A stretch of 16,189 nt of DNA from Chloroflexota bacterium (GTDB lineage Bacteria > Chloroflexota > Dehalococcoidia > DSTF01 > RBG-16-68-14). The notes beneath the pieces were generated by a model. It saw only the letters and a program-made list of their open reading frames with translations. It made no database searches and was not told the DNA's origin. The DNA lies in assembly GCA_022563135.1 (NCBI GenBank), contig JADFNZ010000023.1:1-16189 (forward strand), in the 5' to 3' direction. The stretch's first letter is position 1, and every line of letters begins with the position of its first letter. Of this stretch, positions 1 to 7,619 are shown in pieces. Made by a program: the position numbers and the translations under genes.

Positions 1-85
1 TATTCTAGCGCGGCGTCGCCGGTGTTCGCTTCCCCTCATCACCTAGGCGATCGCCCGTTCAGTGCGAAGATCGGCAACGCCGCCA

Positions 86-1027
86 TTACTGAAACAGCTC
101 GCCCACCGACCGGCCGGTGTGGATGCGGCTGATCGCCTCGCCGATGAGAGGGGCTATGCTCAGCACCTGGATCTGCGGGAGCTGTTTCTCAGGCGGCAAC
201 GGGACGGTATCGGTAATGACGAGTTCGTCGATCGGGCTCTCCTTGAGTCGCGAAACGGCGTCGCCTGAGAGAAGGGCGTGCGTCACGCCGGCCACCACGG
301 AGGTCGCGCCGCGTTCGATGAGAGCGGCGGCGCCCTCGACGAGCGTCCCGCCCGTGAGGATCTCGTCGTCGACGATGATCGCCTGCTTCCCGTTCACGTC
401 ACCGATGACGTTTATCACCTCGGCCACTTCGTCGTTACCGGTTCGGCGTTTCTCGATGATCGCGAGCGGGGCGTCGATCGACTGGGCCACGTTTCGCGCT
501 CGCTTCGATGCGCCTTCGTCCGCTGCGACAACGACTGGGTCGGTGTACCCGCTCGCCTTGAAGTGGCGGCTGATCATATAGAGCGCGGTCAGCTCGTCCA
601 CGGGGACGTTGAAGAAGCCCTGGATCTGGCCGGCGTGGAGGTCGACCGTCAGCATGCGGTCTACGCCGGCCGTCTCGATCATGTTCGCCAGCAGCCGCGC
701 CGTGATCGGCACACGCGGCTGGTCCTTCTTGTCGCTGCGGCCGTAGGCGTAGTAGGGGACGACCGCAGTCACGCGCCCGGCCGAGGCGCGCTTCATCGCG
801 TCGATCATGATCAGCAGCTCCATGATCCGCGTGTTCACGGGTGAGGTCATGGGCTGGACGATGAACACGTCCCGCTCGCGGACGTTTTCCTGCACGCGGA
901 CGAAGATGTTCTCATTGCTGAACTCGTAGACTTCGCACTCGCCGGGGGGCGACTCCAGGTAGTGGCAGACCGCCTGCGCCAGGTCCGGGTGGGCGTTTCC
1001 ACTGAAGATCCGCAAGTCTTGGTACAC
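86..1027 (-). CDS. prs: Ribose-phosphate pyrophosphokinase (PRPP synthetase)
   Basis: Cytoplasmic enzyme making 5-phosphoribosyl-1-pyrophosphate from ribose 5-phosphate and ATP, the shared precursor of purine, pyrimidine, NAD, His and Trp synthesis. The 313-residue product has the usual family length. Visible motifs: FSNENIFV (37-44), ENVRERDVFIVQ (47-58), the flexible-loop region YGRSDKKDQPR (95-105), VDLHAGQIQGFF (128-139) and the PRPP loop VDDEILTGGT (219-228). The start is placed at GTG 1027 because a perfect AGGAGG lies 5 bases before it and because this gives the family length; a TTG 27 codons upstream would extend the frame through a hairpin and has no ribosome site. The gene follows cinA on the same strand after 163 bases. 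Oddity: position 224 is Leu where the E. coli loop (DDMIDTGGT) has Asp; archaeal enzymes also vary here. Identification is firm, the start likely. Confidence 0.96.
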   Translation of the reverse strand: MYQDLRIFSGNAHPDLAQAVCHYLESPPGECEVYEFSNENIFVRVQENVRERDVFIVQPMTSPVNTRIMELLIMIDAMKRASAGRVTAVVPYYAYGRSDKKDQPRVPITARLLANMIETAGVDRMLTVDLHAGQIQGFFNVPVDELTALYMISRHFKASGYTDPVVVAADEGASKRARNVAQSIDAPLAIIEKRRTGNDEVAEVINVIGDVNGKQAIIVDDEILTGGTLVEGAAALIERGATSVVAGVTHALLSGDAVSRLKESPIDELVITDTVPLPPEKQLPQIQVLSIAPLIGEAISRIHTGRSVGELFQ

Positions 1028-1032
1028 CGCGA

Positions 1033-1038
1033 CCTCCT
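1033..1038 (-). promoter_or_regulatory. Shine-Dalgarno of prs that decides its start
   Basis: On the minus strand the sequence reads AGGAGG, then five bases, then GTG. This is the only strong ribosome site near the 5' end of the frame, and it supports GTG 1027 over the more upstream TTG at 1108. Confidence 0.8.
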
Positions 1039-1106
1039 GCGTGTCCTCTTCCTCCGAGGCGTACCGATCCGAACGTCGCGAACGCTGAGAAAGCGACGAG
1101 CCGGGC

Positions 1107-1123
1107 AAGGACGCTCCGTCCTT
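1107..1123 (-). other. Small hairpin in the prs leader
   Basis: AAGGACG and CGTCCTT form a perfect 7-base inverted repeat around a 3-base loop. It sits in the predicted untranslated leader of prs, about 80 bases before the start codon. On the minus strand no T-run follows it, so it is not a terminator for cinA. Its role is unknown. Confidence 0.45.
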
Positions 1124-1171
1124 TTAACCGGCCCATGCCCGCCTCAGGCGTCTGTCTGGTAGACCGGCTAA

Positions 1172-1180
1172 ACTATACCA
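1172..1180 (-). promoter_or_regulatory. Candidate extended -10 promoter for prs
   Basis: The minus strand reads TGGTATAGT, a TGn extension plus a -10 hexamer matching TATAAT at five of six positions. It lies directly after the cinA stop codon. There is no convincing -35 at 16-18 bases, as is common for extended -10 promoters. It would give prs a leader of roughly 135-140 bases and independence from cinA. Confidence 0.4.
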
Positions 1181-1190
1181 TACGGGAGAA

Positions 1191-2441
1191 TTAGACTATC
1201 GCCTGGCCCTTCCAGTCTAGGAGAGCGCGGCGTAGCAGCGCGAGCGTGGTGGTGACGGCGCGTCGCTTTACCGCCTCACGGCCCTGCGCGAACTGGTAGC
1301 TGAGCGTCTGGGGCACGCTGAAGCCGACGTCCAGACCGATGTGAACAGTGCCGGGCGGTTGCTCCTCCTGCGGGTCCGGCCCGGCCACGCCGGTAATGCT
1401 AATCCCGATGTCGCTGCCCAGCCGTTCGCGGACGGCGCGCGCCATATCAGCGGCGCACTCCACGCTCACGGCGCCGTGGCGGGCGATGATGCCGGCGTCT
1501 ACGCCCCACGCCACCTTCATCTCCGTGGCGTACGCGACGAGGCCGCCGCGGAAGTAGCGCGAGCTGCCAGGCACGTTCGTGACCGTGTGTGCGAGCAGCC
1601 CGCCCGTGCATGACTCCATAGTCGCAATCGTGAGCCCATACCCGTGAAGGAGATCGCCCACCGCGCTCTCCATCGTGTCGTCGTCGGCGCCCCAGACGGC
1701 GGCGCCGAGGATGCGCCGGATCTCCTGCTCCACCGGCTGAATGAGCTGCTGCGCTTCGTCCTTGGTGGCTGCCTTCGCGGCGATGCGGAGCTGCACGCCG
1801 TCCGCGCGGGCGTAGACGCCGATGCTGGGGTTGGTGGACTTGAGAAGAGGGCTGACCATCTCGTCGACGTGGCCTTCGCCGATGCCCGCCGTCTTCAAGG
1901 TGCGCGTGATGAGGACGGCGCCAGGGCGTCTCCGCTCCAGCTCCGGCGCGATCTCCTCCTCCCACATCCGGGTCATCTCCGCCGGCGGCCCCGGCATCGC
2001 CACTATCACGCGTCCGCCCTGCTCCACCCACCAGCCGGGAGCGGTGCCGCGCGGGTTCGGGACGGAGCGGGCGGAGGCGATCAGGGTCGCCTGCTTCACG
2101 TTGCGCTCCGGCATGGTCACGCCCCGCCGCGCAAAGAAGCCGCGGAGCTGCTCATCAAGCGCTCGATCGACCACCAACTCCTCGCCGAGGACGCGCGCGA
2201 TCGCCTCGCGGGTGAGGTCGTCCTCGGTGGGCCCAAGGCCGCCGGTCGTGATTACCAGGTCGCACCGCCCCCACGCGCGCTCGATCACCTCGCTCAGCCG
2301 GTCCAGGTTGTCGCCTACCTTGGAGGTGTAGAAGAGGTCGATGCCTAGGGCGGGGAGGCGCGCGCCCAAGTACTGGGCGTTGGTGTCCAGAATCTCGCCT
2401 AAGAGTAGCTCTGTACCGATGGAGATGAGTTCCGCCTGCAT
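1191..2441 (-). CDS. cinA: CinA-family protein: MoCF domain plus nicotinamide-nucleotide amidohydrolase
   Basis: Two-domain cytoplasmic protein of 416 residues, the normal length for full CinA. The N-terminal MoCF (molybdopterin-binding-like) domain shows SIGTELLLGEILDTN near the start, TTGGLGPTEDD (residues 65-75) and MPGPPAEM (149-156). The C-terminal PncC-type domain shows ESCTGG (276-281, with the catalytic Ser), YATEMK (304-309) and SITGVAGPD (348-356). It deamidates NMN to nicotinate mononucleotide for NAD recycling; some members also hydrolyse ADP-ribose. The start is set at ATG 2441 because homologues begin with M-x-AE-x-ISIGTELLLG and because a promoter occupies the upstream part of the frame. 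No clear ribosome site precedes it, which fits a nearly leaderless mRNA. It is divergent from the GGDEF gene and upstream of prs. The competence name is historical; no competence genes are visible here. Confidence 0.95.
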   Translation of the reverse strand: MQAELISIGTELLLGEILDTNAQYLGARLPALGIDLFYTSKVGDNLDRLSEVIERAWGRCDLVITTGGLGPTEDDLTREAIARVLGEELVVDRALDEQLRGFFARRGVTMPERNVKQATLIASARSVPNPRGTAPGWWVEQGGRVIVAMPGPPAEMTRMWEEEIAPELERRRPGAVLITRTLKTAGIGEGHVDEMVSPLLKSTNPSIGVYARADGVQLRIAAKAATKDEAQQLIQPVEQEIRRILGAAVWGADDDTMESAVGDLLHGYGLTIATMESCTGGLLAHTVTNVPGSSRYFRGGLVAYATEMKVAWGVDAGIIARHGAVSVECAADMARAVRERLGSDIGISITGVAGPDPQEEQPPGTVHIGLDVGFSVPQTLSYQFAQGREAVKRRAVTTTLALLRRALLDWKGQAIV

Positions 2442-2451
2442 GGGCGAACGC

Positions 2452-2480
2452 AGCATAGGCGACGGCGGGGAAGCCGTCAA
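2452..2480 (-). promoter_or_regulatory. cinA promoter, sigma-70 type, with internal dyad
   Basis: The minus strand has TTGACG (-35, five of six matches; 2475-2480), a 17-base spacer, and TATGCT (-10, four of six; 2452-2457). Transcription would begin near 2444-2446, only 3-5 bases before the ATG at 2441. A perfect dyad, GACGGC-6-GCCGTC (2461-2478), overlaps the -35 and fills most of the spacer, as expected for a repressor operator. The dyad is seen directly; its function is inferred. Confidence 0.5.
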
Positions 2481-2505
2481 GAATCCGTACTCGTCCAAAT
2501 ACTAA

Positions 2506-2545
2506 GCTACCCCTTAAGGGATACCGATACCAAAAGTAGGGTAGC
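2506..2545 (+). promoter_or_regulatory. Dyad-rich region before the GGDEF gene
   Basis: GCTACCC (2506-2512) and GGGTAGC (2539-2545) are perfect inverted repeats 26 bases apart. Between them lie a 10-base palindrome, CCCTTAAGGG (2511-2520), and a tandem GATACC GATACC (2520-2531). The right arm covers the only purine-rich stretch before ATG 2548, so in RNA the pair could hide the ribosome site; in DNA the repeats could be an operator. I see no convincing sigma-70 promoter for the GGDEF gene. Confidence 0.4.
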
Positions 2546-2547
2546 CC

Positions 2548-4932
2548 ATGAGTAAGAGTGCGCAGCAATTCGACCGCGTAGAGGCGAAGCAACGCGAACA
2601 GACGCCTCAGGTGTTCGCGCGCCTGGCGATCGTCGGCCTCTTCATCAGCCTCTGGTTCTTCCTCTGGCTGGCGCGTATTCCCATGCCGTTTCCGTTCCTG
2701 GTCGTGCTCCTCGTGGAGGCGCTCTTCTTCGTCGCCTACTGGCGCATGGTCTGTGGGCTGCGGAGCGTGCGAGCGATCGACTGGTCACACAGCGGGATGC
2801 TCGCGGCCGAGATCGTCTTTCATACCACCATGGTGCATTTTCTGGGCGGCCTCTCCTGGCTCGGCGCCTTCGCCTACGTCTTTGGCCTCATCTTCAGCAA
2901 CACCTTCCTCGATCTGCGTCGCGGCTTCCTGTACACGGCCGGCGCCAGCGGTGCGTTCGTCGCGCTCATCGTGCTGGAGGCGACCGGCGTCGTTCCACAC
3001 TACGTCTTCCTGGAGCAGGGCGCGTTGCGCTACGCCGATCCGCGGCTCGTCATCACGACCGCGATCGCTGGCGCCGGCGTCTTCTTTAGCATCTACCTCT
3101 GGGTGAACTGGGTGGGCCATCAGCTTCGCCAGGAGCGGGACGCCGCGGTGAGCGCGCAGGACGATCTGCTGGTCGCCCGGGGCGAACTACAGCGCGCCAA
3201 CGAGGGGTTGGAGGAGCGAGTGAGCCTGCGCACCGCCGAACTGGAGCTGGCGAACGCCGCATTGCGGGAGAGCGAGACGCAGTTCCGCGACCTCGCCGAG
3301 ACGATCAGCGCCGCCGTCTTTATCTATCAGGGCGAGCGGATGCGCTACGTGAACTCGGCGGCGGAGGCGCTTACCGGGTATAGTCGCGACGAGATTCTGA
3401 AGATGAACTTCTGGGATATCATCCATCCGGAGCTTCGTGAACTGGTGAAAGAGCGCGGCCTGGCGCGCCAGCGCGGCGACGATGTGCCGGCCGGCTACGA
3501 GGTCAAGATCCTGCGGAAAGACGGTGAGGAACGCTGGGTCGACTTTACTTCGGGCGCGATAGAGATGGAAGGCCAGCCGGCCGTGCTGGGTACCGCGTTC
3601 GACATCACCGAGCGAAAGCGCGCCGAGGATGCGCTACAGCATCTCCGCCGTCAGAACGAGCTGCTGCTGAACTCCGCCGGCGAAGGGATCTACGGCCTCG
3701 ACCTGGAAGGCAACACGACCTTCGTCAACCCGGCGGCGGCGCGGATGATCGGCTGGGAAGTGGAGGAGATCATTGGGAAATCGCAGCACGGCATCCTCCA
3801 CCACTCACGAGCCGATGGCAGCGCCTATCCTCGGGAAGAGTGCCCGATCTACGCCGCATTTAAGGATGGCTCCGTCCATCACGTGAGTGATGAGGTGTTC
3901 TGGCGGAAGGACGGTTCCAGCTTCGCCGTCGAGTACATCAGCACGCCGATTCGGGGCGAAAGCGGCGAACCGATAGGCGCCGTCGTCACCTTTCGCGACA
4001 TCACCGAGCGCCTGCGGGCCGAAGAGGCGCTGCAGGAGAGCGAGGCCAAGTACCGCTCGATCTTCGACCACGTTCAGGACATCTTCTACCAGACGGACGC
4101 CGCAGGGACGATTATCGAGATCAATCCGGCGGTGGAACGGTTTGGCTACTCCCGCGAGGAGCTCATCGGCACCTCAGTGCTGGACATCTACGAGGATCCG
4201 GAGAAGCGGCTGGCGTTTGTGCAGGCGGTGCTGGAAGAAGGCACGGTGTCCGATTATGAGATGCGACTGCGCCGCAAGGACGGGCGTGCCGTCGATATGT
4301 CGGTCAGCGCACGCGCGGTCCTGAGTGCAGATGGAACGCTTGAGGGCTTCGAGGGTTCGATACGTGACATCACGGAGCGAAAGCGCGCGGAGGAGGCGCT
4401 CCGGCGGCAGGCGCAACTCGATCCGCTCACCGGCCTGCTCAATCGCCGCGCGGGGCGCGGTGCCCTCGAAGAACGGCTCACCCACGCGAAAGGAGCGGGT
4501 GGCGTGGGGTTCACGCTGCTCGTTCTGGATGTCGATCGATTTAAGCTGATTAATGACAACCATAGCCATGAGACCGGAGACGCCGCGCTCATTAGGTTGG
4601 CGAATCTGCTCATGCGGCTGACCGGGGAGCGCGGCGTCGTCTGCCGGATGGGCGGCGATGAGTTCGAGATCGGACTCGAGGACATGGGGCTCGTCGAGGC
4701 CCAAGCGTTTGGCGAGGAGATCAGGGCTGAACTGCATAAGGCCCTCGCTGCTTCGCATCCACTGCAGTTCCCTCAGTTCACGGTCAGTATCGGTGTCGCC
4801 TGCTTCCCCCAGGACGGCGATACGGTCGTCGATCTCGGCCGCCTCGCGGACCGCGCAATGTATGCGGCGAAGGCTATCGGTGGAGACGCCACTCGCGCGT
4901 GGCGCCACATCGCCCTGGACGAGGCGGCGTAA
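2548..4932 (+). CDS. Membrane PAS-PAS-PAS-GGDEF protein, probable diguanylate cyclase
   Basis: A 794-residue sensor expected to make cyclic di-GMP from two GTP. About six hydrophobic segments (near 24-43, 47-66, 82-100, 103-121, 128-147 and 168-189) form a MASE-like membrane sensor. A charged linker likely to be a coiled coil follows (190-245), then three PAS domains (about 246-357, 367-488, 497-612), each ending in a DITER linker. The GGDEF domain (620-787) has DPLTGLLNRR (625-634), DVDRFKLIND (661-670) and an intact GGDEF signature (702-706), so catalysis is likely. The inhibitory I-site (RxxD, ending six residues before GG) reads GERG, so classical product inhibition is probably absent. 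The second PAS has a HHSRADGSAYPREECPIY block (418-435) seen in many PAS sensors, with a Cys. No EAL domain and no partner kinase adjoin it. The ligand is unknown. Confidence 0.93.
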   Translation: MSKSAQQFDRVEAKQREQTPQVFARLAIVGLFISLWFFLWLARIPMPFPFLVVLLVEALFFVAYWRMVCGLRSVRAIDWSHSGMLAAEIVFHTTMVHFLGGLSWLGAFAYVFGLIFSNTFLDLRRGFLYTAGASGAFVALIVLEATGVVPHYVFLEQGALRYADPRLVITTAIAGAGVFFSIYLWVNWVGHQLRQERDAAVSAQDDLLVARGELQRANEGLEERVSLRTAELELANAALRESETQFRDLAETISAAVFIYQGERMRYVNSAAEALTGYSRDEILKMNFWDIIHPELRELVKERGLARQRGDDVPAGYEVKILRKDGEERWVDFTSGAIEMEGQPAVLGTAFDITERKRAEDALQHLRRQNELLLNSAGEGIYGLDLEGNTTFVNPAAARMIGWEVEEIIGKSQHGILHHSRADGSAYPREECPIYAAFKDGSVHHVSDEVFWRKDGSSFAVEYISTPIRGESGEPIGAVVTFRDITERLRAEEALQESEAKYRSIFDHVQDIFYQTDAAGTIIEINPAVERFGYSREELIGTSVLDIYEDPEKRLAFVQAVLEEGTVSDYEMRLRRKDGRAVDMSVSARAVLSADGTLEGFEGSIRDITERKRAEEALRRQAQLDPLTGLLNRRAGRGALEERLTHAKGAGGVGFTLLVLDVDRFKLINDNHSHETGDAALIRLANLLMRLTGERGVVCRMGGDEFEIGLEDMGLVEAQAFGEEIRAELHKALAASHPLQFPQFTVSIGVACFPQDGDTVVDLGRLADRAMYAAKAIGGDATRAWRHIALDEAA

Positions 4933-4987
4933 GGCCTCGCGCCCTGAACGGCTTCCGATACCCGTCGCACAGTCCGTGGCCTCCCGA

Positions 4988-5001
4988 GCCCGGTAGCGGG
5001 C
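4988..5001 (+). other. Weak GC hairpin downstream of the GGDEF gene
   Basis: GCCCG-GTAG-CGGGC forms a 5-base stem with a 4-base loop in the gap between the GGDEF gene and pyrF. It has no T-run, so intrinsic termination is not supported. The rest of this gap shows only GC-rich sequence and the pyrF promoter candidate. Confidence 0.2.
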
Positions 5002-5101
5002 CGCCCCTCGGCCTCCGCCGGGCCCGATGCGGCCGGCTCGCTCGCGCCATCCCTGCGTCCCAGCGGATGCGCCGCGCTCCTGTTCGGACACGTCCGCTCG
5101 C

Positions 5102-5131
5102 TTGACTGGGTTTTCGTGACGGGGCTACCAT
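5102..5131 (+). promoter_or_regulatory. Candidate promoter of the pyrF operon
   Basis: TTGACT (5102-5107, five of six matches to the -35), an 18-base spacer and TACCAT (5126-5131, four of six to the -10). Transcription would start near 5138-5140, giving about a 20-base leader to ATG 5159, or none if the in-frame GTG at 5141 were used. Confidence 0.45.
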
Positions 5132-5158
5132 CGAACGGGCGTGCGAGCCCGTGAGAAG

Positions 5159-5977
5159 ATGACGTTCCGAGAGAAACTGGCCCGTGCCGCCGCGAAGAAC
5201 CGCAGCCTGCTCTGCGTAGGGCTCGATCCCGATCCCGAGCGCTTGCCGGTTCGCGACGCGGCTGCGTTCTTAGGTGCCATCGTCGAGGCCACGAGCGACC
5301 TCGTCTGCGCCTATAAGCCCAACCTTGCCTTCTTCGAGCAGATGGGCGAGGAAGGCTACCGTACTCTCCGTGCGGTCATACGCGCGATCCCCGACGATAT
5401 CCCCGTCATCGGCGACGCGAAACGGGGTGACATCGGCAACACCGCACGGGCGTATGCCCGCGCGCTCTTCGACGACCTGGGCTTCGACGCGGCGACCGTA
5501 AACCCCTATTTGGGCGGAGATGCCGTGACGCCATTCCTGGAGTACGCGGATCGGGGCGTCTTCATCCTCTGTCGCACATCGAATCCCGGCGCTCGCGACC
5601 TTCAGGATCTGGCGGTGGAGTTTGAGGGCGGGTCACGGCCGCTGTACGAAGTGGTAGCGGAGCTGGCGGGCCGGTGGAACACTCACGGGAACGTCGGACT
5701 CGTGGCCGGCGCCACCTACCCCGGGGAGCTGCGGCGGCTGCGCGGGCTCTGTCCGGAGCTGCTGTTCCTCATGCCCGGCGTCGGCGCACAGGAGGGCGAT
5801 TTGAAAGCAGCGGTGGCGGCGGGCCTGGATGCCGAAGGCGGTGGCCTGATCGTCGCCGTGTCTCGCGCGGTGCTCTACGCCTCGACCGGTCCCGACTTCG
5901 CGGGCGCCGCCCGGCGCGAGGCGCAGACGTTGCGGGACGCGATCGAGGAGCAGCGCCGGGCGGTGGCCGGGGCGTAG
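5159..5977 (+). CDS. pyrF: Orotidine-5'-phosphate decarboxylase, type 2
   Basis: Last step of de novo UMP synthesis: decarboxylation of OMP to UMP in the cytoplasm, without cofactor. The product has 272 residues, typical of the longer bacterial type 2 branch. Motifs, counted from this start: [12 protein letters not shown] (19-30), [10 protein letters not shown] (51-60), the catalytic [11 protein letters not shown] (86-96) with the Asp-Lys-Asp set, VAGATYPGE (182-190), [10 protein letters not shown] (205-214) and SRAVLYAS (235-242). ATG 5159 is preferred because homologues begin with M-x-F-REKL; GTG 5141 in the same frame would add six residues. It is the first gene of the operon and ends one base before the DUF951 start. 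No other pyr genes are in view. Confidence 0.95.
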   Translation: MTFREKLARAAAKNRSLLCVGLDPDPERLPVRDAAAFLGAIVEATSDLVCAYKPNLAFFEQMGEEGYRTLRAVIRAIPDDIPVIGDAKRGDIGNTARAYARALFDDLGFDAATVNPYLGGDAVTPFLEYADRGVFILCRTSNPGARDLQDLAVEFEGGSRPLYEVVAELAGRWNTHGNVGLVAGATYPGELRRLRGLCPELLFLMPGVGAQEGDLKAAVAAGLDAEGGGLIVAVSRAVLYASTGPDFAGAARREAQTLRDAIEEQRRAVAGA

Positions 5978-5978
5978 C

Positions 5979-6227
5979 ATGCCGCAGGAGTTTAGGATGG
6001 GCGATGTGGTGCGGCTGCGCAAGCCGCACCCGTGCGGGGGGTCCGACTGGGAGGTCGTGCGGTTGGGCGCGGACATCCGCCTCCGCTGCCGCGGCTGCGG
6101 GCGGCGCGTGCTGCTGGAGCGCCGGAGTCTGGAGAAACGGCTGAAGAGTTTTGTCTCCCGAGGGGAGCCGATCGATCCGGAGAAGGAGCGGCTTATCTTC
6201 GGCGAACACGATGTGAGCGCGTCATGA
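5979..6227 (+). CDS. DUF951 family small protein
   Basis: An 82-residue cytoplasmic protein of unknown function. It matches the DUF951 pattern: [14 protein letters not shown] (8-21), a [13 protein letters not shown] stretch, and a CRGCGRRV knuckle near 37-44. Cys19 and the CxxC (Cys37, Cys40), with a nearby His, could bind metal; that is an inference. The start follows the pyrF stop by one base, suggesting translational coupling. An internal ATG at 5997 has AGGAG six bases before it and would give 76 residues, but homologues I recall carry a few residues before GDVV, which favours 5979. The stop overlaps the next gene's start as ATGA. Confidence 0.88.
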   Translation: MPQEFRMGDVVRLRKPHPCGGSDWEVVRLGADIRLRCRGCGRRVLLERRSLEKRLKSFVSRGEPIDPEKERLIFGEHDVSAS

Positions 6228-7585
6228 CAGGCGAAGTGGCCGAGAGGAGGCCGGGGCGCTGGCGGTGGGAGTCGCTGACCGGCGGCGCCGTCCTTCTTCA
6301 GGAGGAGAGGTTCCGCCAGTTTTGGCTGGGCCGGGTGTTCACGCACACGGCCATCAACGCCGTGCTCTTCACGCTGCTGGTGCAGGCTGTCGGCAAGGGC
6401 GACGCCGGCTCCAGCATCAAGAGTGCCCTCTTCATCTCCGCATACCTTCTCCCTACAGCAACGCTGGGCACGGTCTCCGGCGTCCTGGTGGACAGGTTGC
6501 CGAAAAACCTCGTGCTCACCGTAGTCAACATCGCACGGGTGGGTCTGATGGTCGTCCTGCTCCTCGCGGATTCGAATCTCGTCATCATCTACGGCATCGC
6601 TCTCCTGATGGCAACCGCCTCGCAGTTCGCGTCGCCGGCGGAGGCGTCCGCGCTGCCGCAGCTCGTGCGAACCGACCAGCTCACCGCCGCGAACTCTGTT
6701 AATACCATCGCCGGTCTGGTGAGCCAGGTGGTGGGGTTTGCGGTGCTCCCGCCGATCTTCCTGAACACCTTTGGGGCGAAGCCGCTCTTCTTCGTAGCCG
6801 CGGTGCTGTTCGCGATGGGTGCGGCTTCATTCTTACGCATCGGGCGGTTGGGCATCCGCCAGGTCGACGTCGACAGCACGTTTGGCGCTGTGCGGGAGGT
6901 GCGCAAGCAGTTTGCGGAAGCCTGGGACATGCTGAACCGCGATCTCACGGCCTACATGAGCGTGATCATTACGGTGCTGTCCAGCACGGCATCCCTCGTC
7001 GCGGTGACGCTGATGCCCCGCTTTGCGCAGGACACTCTCGGCGTCTCCGTCCAGAACGCGATCTTCGTCTTCCTGCCCGCGGCAACCGGCATCTATGCGG
7101 GCCTGCGCCTGGTGCAGTGGCTAGAGCACCGGGCGCCGAAGGCCTGGCTTGTCGGCGTCGGCTTTGGCCTGCTCGCGGCGTCGTTCGTCGGCCTTGGGCT
7201 CACGCGGCCGCTGGCATCGACGCTGGAGGGGATGAACCCGCTGGGCTTGTTTGACCCGGGGCCGTTCGGCGATACGACGGCCCGCATCGTCGTCGCGATC
7301 ATCTTCTCGACAGCGGCGGCCTTCTCGATCTCCGTCGTGGGGGTGGCGGGCCGCGCTCTCGTGCAAGAGCGCATGCCGGTGGAGTTGCAGGGCCGCATCT
7401 TTGCGGCGCAGCTTGTGCTGACCAACCTCGCCTCTATTCCGCCTATTCTCTTCGCGGGCGTGCTGACCGCGCTCATCGGAGTGGAGCCGGTGATGGTGCT
7501 CTTCATGGTTGTCCTGGTTGGCGTAGCCGGCTGGACCGCCGCTCGGGCGGCGGCGCGGCCGAGAGCGAGTCCCGACGTTGCCTGA
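6224..7585 (+). CDS. MFS transporter, EntS/DHA3-like (first of a tandem pair)
   Basis: A 453-residue integral membrane protein predicted to have about 12 membrane helices. Family marks: motif A-like [10 protein letters not shown] (86-95) between helices 2 and 3, and [11 protein letters not shown] (138-148) followed by DQLTAANSV, both typical of the MFS_3/DHA3 exporters such as enterobactin exporter EntS. The second half has [14 protein letters not shown] (381-394), closely matched in the next gene. The ATG is chosen because it forms an ATGA overlap with DUF951; the open frame further upstream is only a shadow of DUF951. The substrate cannot be told from sequence; no siderophore or antibiotic genes are nearby. 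Drug or metabolite export is the family default, not a demonstrated role. Confidence 0.85.
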   Translation: MTGEVAERRPGRWRWESLTGGAVLLQEERFRQFWLGRVFTHTAINAVLFTLLVQAVGKGDAGSSIKSALFISAYLLPTATLGTVSGVLVDRLPKNLVLTVVNIARVGLMVVLLLADSNLVIIYGIALLMATASQFASPAEASALPQLVRTDQLTAANSVNTIAGLVSQVVGFAVLPPIFLNTFGAKPLFFVAAVLFAMGAASFLRIGRLGIRQVDVDSTFGAVREVRKQFAEAWDMLNRDLTAYMSVIITVLSSTASLVAVTLMPRFAQDTLGVSVQNAIFVFLPAATGIYAGLRLVQWLEHRAPKAWLVGVGFGLLAASFVGLGLTRPLASTLEGMNPLGLFDPGPFGDTTARIVVAIIFSTAAAFSISVVGVAGRALVQERMPVELQGRIFAAQLVLTNLASIPPILFAGVLTALIGVEPVMVLFMVVLVGVAGWTAARAAARPRASPDVA

Positions 7586-7609
7586 ATCTAGCAGGCCTGT
7601 AAGAGAAGC

Positions 7610-7614
7610 GGAGG
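7610..7614 (+). promoter_or_regulatory. Shine-Dalgarno of the second MFS gene
   Basis: GGAGG lies five bases before GTG 7620. This favours GTG 7620 over the in-frame TTG at 7578, which overlaps the end of the first MFS gene and has no good ribosome site. Confidence 0.6.
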
Positions 7615-7619
7615 AGCGA

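Noticed and set aside
46..55. Palindrome GGCGATCGCC downstream of prs
   Set aside because: It contains the GCGATCGC core abundant in some cyanobacteria, but I noticed only this one copy, it has no T-run, and such a short palindrome is expected by chance in GC-rich DNA. The 1-85 stretch holds nothing else I can support.
2442..2498. N-terminal extension of cinA to a start at 2498
   Set aside because: The extra 19 residues are absent from the family and coincide with a promoter and a dyad.
4933..5101. Possible RNA gene or terminator after the GGDEF gene
   Set aside because: I found no tRNA-like fold and no stem with a T-run, only GC-rich short repeats.
6032..6223. Open upstream extension of the first MFS gene
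   Set aside because: It overlaps DUF951 in another frame, translates to Arg/Ala-rich sequence without family similarity, and the ATGA junction at 6224 is a natural start.
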